A DNA stretch of 8,153 nt. Source: an uncultured Porphyromonadaceae bacterium. GTDB lineage: Bacteria > Bacteroidota > Bacteroidia > Bacteroidales > Muribaculaceae. The notes under the pieces are model-generated. The model was not told the origin of the DNA, did not search any database, and saw only the letters and a list, made by a program, of their open reading frames with translations. Location of the stretch: the NCBI GenBank assembly GCA_947178655.1, contig CAMWZB010000041.1:1-8153 (forward strand). The letters are read 5' to 3'. This document shows, one piece after another, positions 7,413-8,153 of the stretch; positions within the stretch are counted from its first letter, which is position 1; the number at the start of each line of letters is the position of its first letter. Both the position numbers and the translations under genes were made by a program.

Positions 7413-8153
7413 TCATCGACGGTTTTCGATGATGTAGAGGGCTATCTGGACAGCGTTGAGTGCGGCGCCTTTCCGAATCTGGTCGGCGACAGTCCAGAAA
7501 GAGAGTCCGCAGCTGTCGGCGAGGTCGGCTCTGATGCGTCCGACATATACGGGGTCGGAGCCTGCGACGTCGAGTGGCTGAGGGTAGCCGAGCGGCTCAG
7601 GCCTGTCGAGGAGTACTATGCCGGGAGCTTCCTGAAAAGCCTGTCGGGCCTGAGGGACGGAAACGGGCTGCTCGGTCTGCACCCAAATGGCTTCGCTGTG
7701 AGCTCTCATGACGGGGACCCGGACGCATGTAGCGCTGACTTCGAGGTCGGGGACGTGCATGATTTTCTTTGTCTCGAGGTGCATTTTCATCTCTTCTTTT
7801 GTGTATCCGTTGTCGGTGAAGACGTCGATGTGCGGGATGAGGTTGAATGCGAGCTGGCTGACGAATTTCGAGACTGTGGGCTTCTGACCTTCGGCGAGTT
7901 GGGCGGACTGCAACTGCAGTTCTTCCATACCTGTAGCACCTGCTCCGCTTGCTGCCTGATATGTGGCGACGTGCACTCTGCGGATGGGGGAGATGCTGTG
8001 TATGGGGTTGAGGGCGACGACCATCTGTATCGTAGTGCAGTTGGGGTTGGCGATGATGCGGCGAGGAGCGTCGAGGGCGTCGGCTCCGTTGACTTCGGGG
8101 ACCACGAGTGGTACGTCGGAGTCCATACGGAACGCGCTTGAATTGTCGATCAT
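7413..8153 (-). CDS. asd: Aspartate-semialdehyde dehydrogenase, C-terminal part
   Basis: The last 246 residues of Asd, which reduces aspartyl phosphate to aspartate semialdehyde with NADPH. This is the branch point to lysine/diaminopimelate, threonine and methionine. The visible part starts inside the cofactor domain at IDNSSAFRM, a hallmark segment. The Met encoded at 8151-8153 is internal and not the start; about 90-100 residues are missing at the right edge. The catalytic Cys is Cys39 of the visible part (NPNCTT). The catalytic base is His152 in MRAHSE, and Arg145 (CVRVPV) is a likely substrate-binding residue. Further family signatures are TYQAASGAG (64-72), NLIPHID (104-110) and [10 protein letters not shown] (115-124). 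The end ([12 protein letters not shown] then ENRR) is normal. Nothing suggests damage. It probably leads an operon with the antiporter. Codons mostly end in C. Confidence 0.96.
   Translation of the reverse strand: MIDNSSAFRMDSDVPLVVPEVNGADALDAPRRIIANPNCTTIQMVVALNPIHSISPIRRVHVATYQAASGAGATGMEELQLQSAQLAEGQKPTVSKFVSQLAFNLIPHIDVFTDNGYTKEEMKMHLETKKIMHVPDLEVSATCVRVPVMRAHSEAIWVQTEQPVSVPQARQAFQEAPGIVLLDRPEPLGYPQPLDVAGSDPVYVGRIRADLADSCGLSFWTVADQIRKGAALNAVQIALYIIENRR

Noticed and set aside
7698..8141. 147-codon plus-strand open frame opposite asd
   Set aside because: It is antisense to the catalytic region of a clearly conserved enzyme and shows no protein-like domain.

Overview
The window looks like a chromosomal segment of a member of the Bacteroidales, most likely a GC-rich gut lineage such as Muribaculaceae; the family assignment is an inference. 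The evidence is a GH97 (SusB-like) lipoprotein glycosidase, a well-spaced Bacteroidetes-type promoter (TTG, 20 bp, TAAATTTG), A/T-rich start regions with no clear Shine-Dalgarno, and an antiporter and an Asd that read like Bacteroidales proteins.

Layout. From 1 to 665 on the minus strand lies the N-terminal third of a GH97 glycoside hydrolase lipoprotein, which runs off the left edge. A 192-bp divergent intergenic region (666-857) carries its promoter. From 858 to 5233 on the plus strand is a two-gene phage-like unit: an 831-residue protein of unrecognised family with beta-propeller-like segments (858-3353), overlapping by ATGA a 627-residue large terminase with apparently complete ATPase and nuclease residues (3350-5233). 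One base later, on the minus strand, the 705-residue CPA2-type cation:proton antiporter with tandem Usp-like domains ends (5235-7352). It lies 60 bp downstream of asd (aspartate-semialdehyde dehydrogenase, 7413-8153), which runs off the right edge.

How the parts relate. asd and the antiporter are probably co-transcribed leftwards, and GH97 is a separate leftward unit. The most unusual part is the middle: an intact, translationally coupled pair of a DNA-packaging motor and a large, possibly structural protein, sitting between housekeeping and metabolic genes. No portal, protease, capsid, small terminase, integrase or lysis gene is visible, and the 3' end is flush against the antiporter. It could be a prophage remnant, a dispersed gene-transfer-agent-like or satellite packaging module, or a domesticated packaging system. 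The sequence alone does not decide among these, and the missing phage genes could lie elsewhere in the genome.
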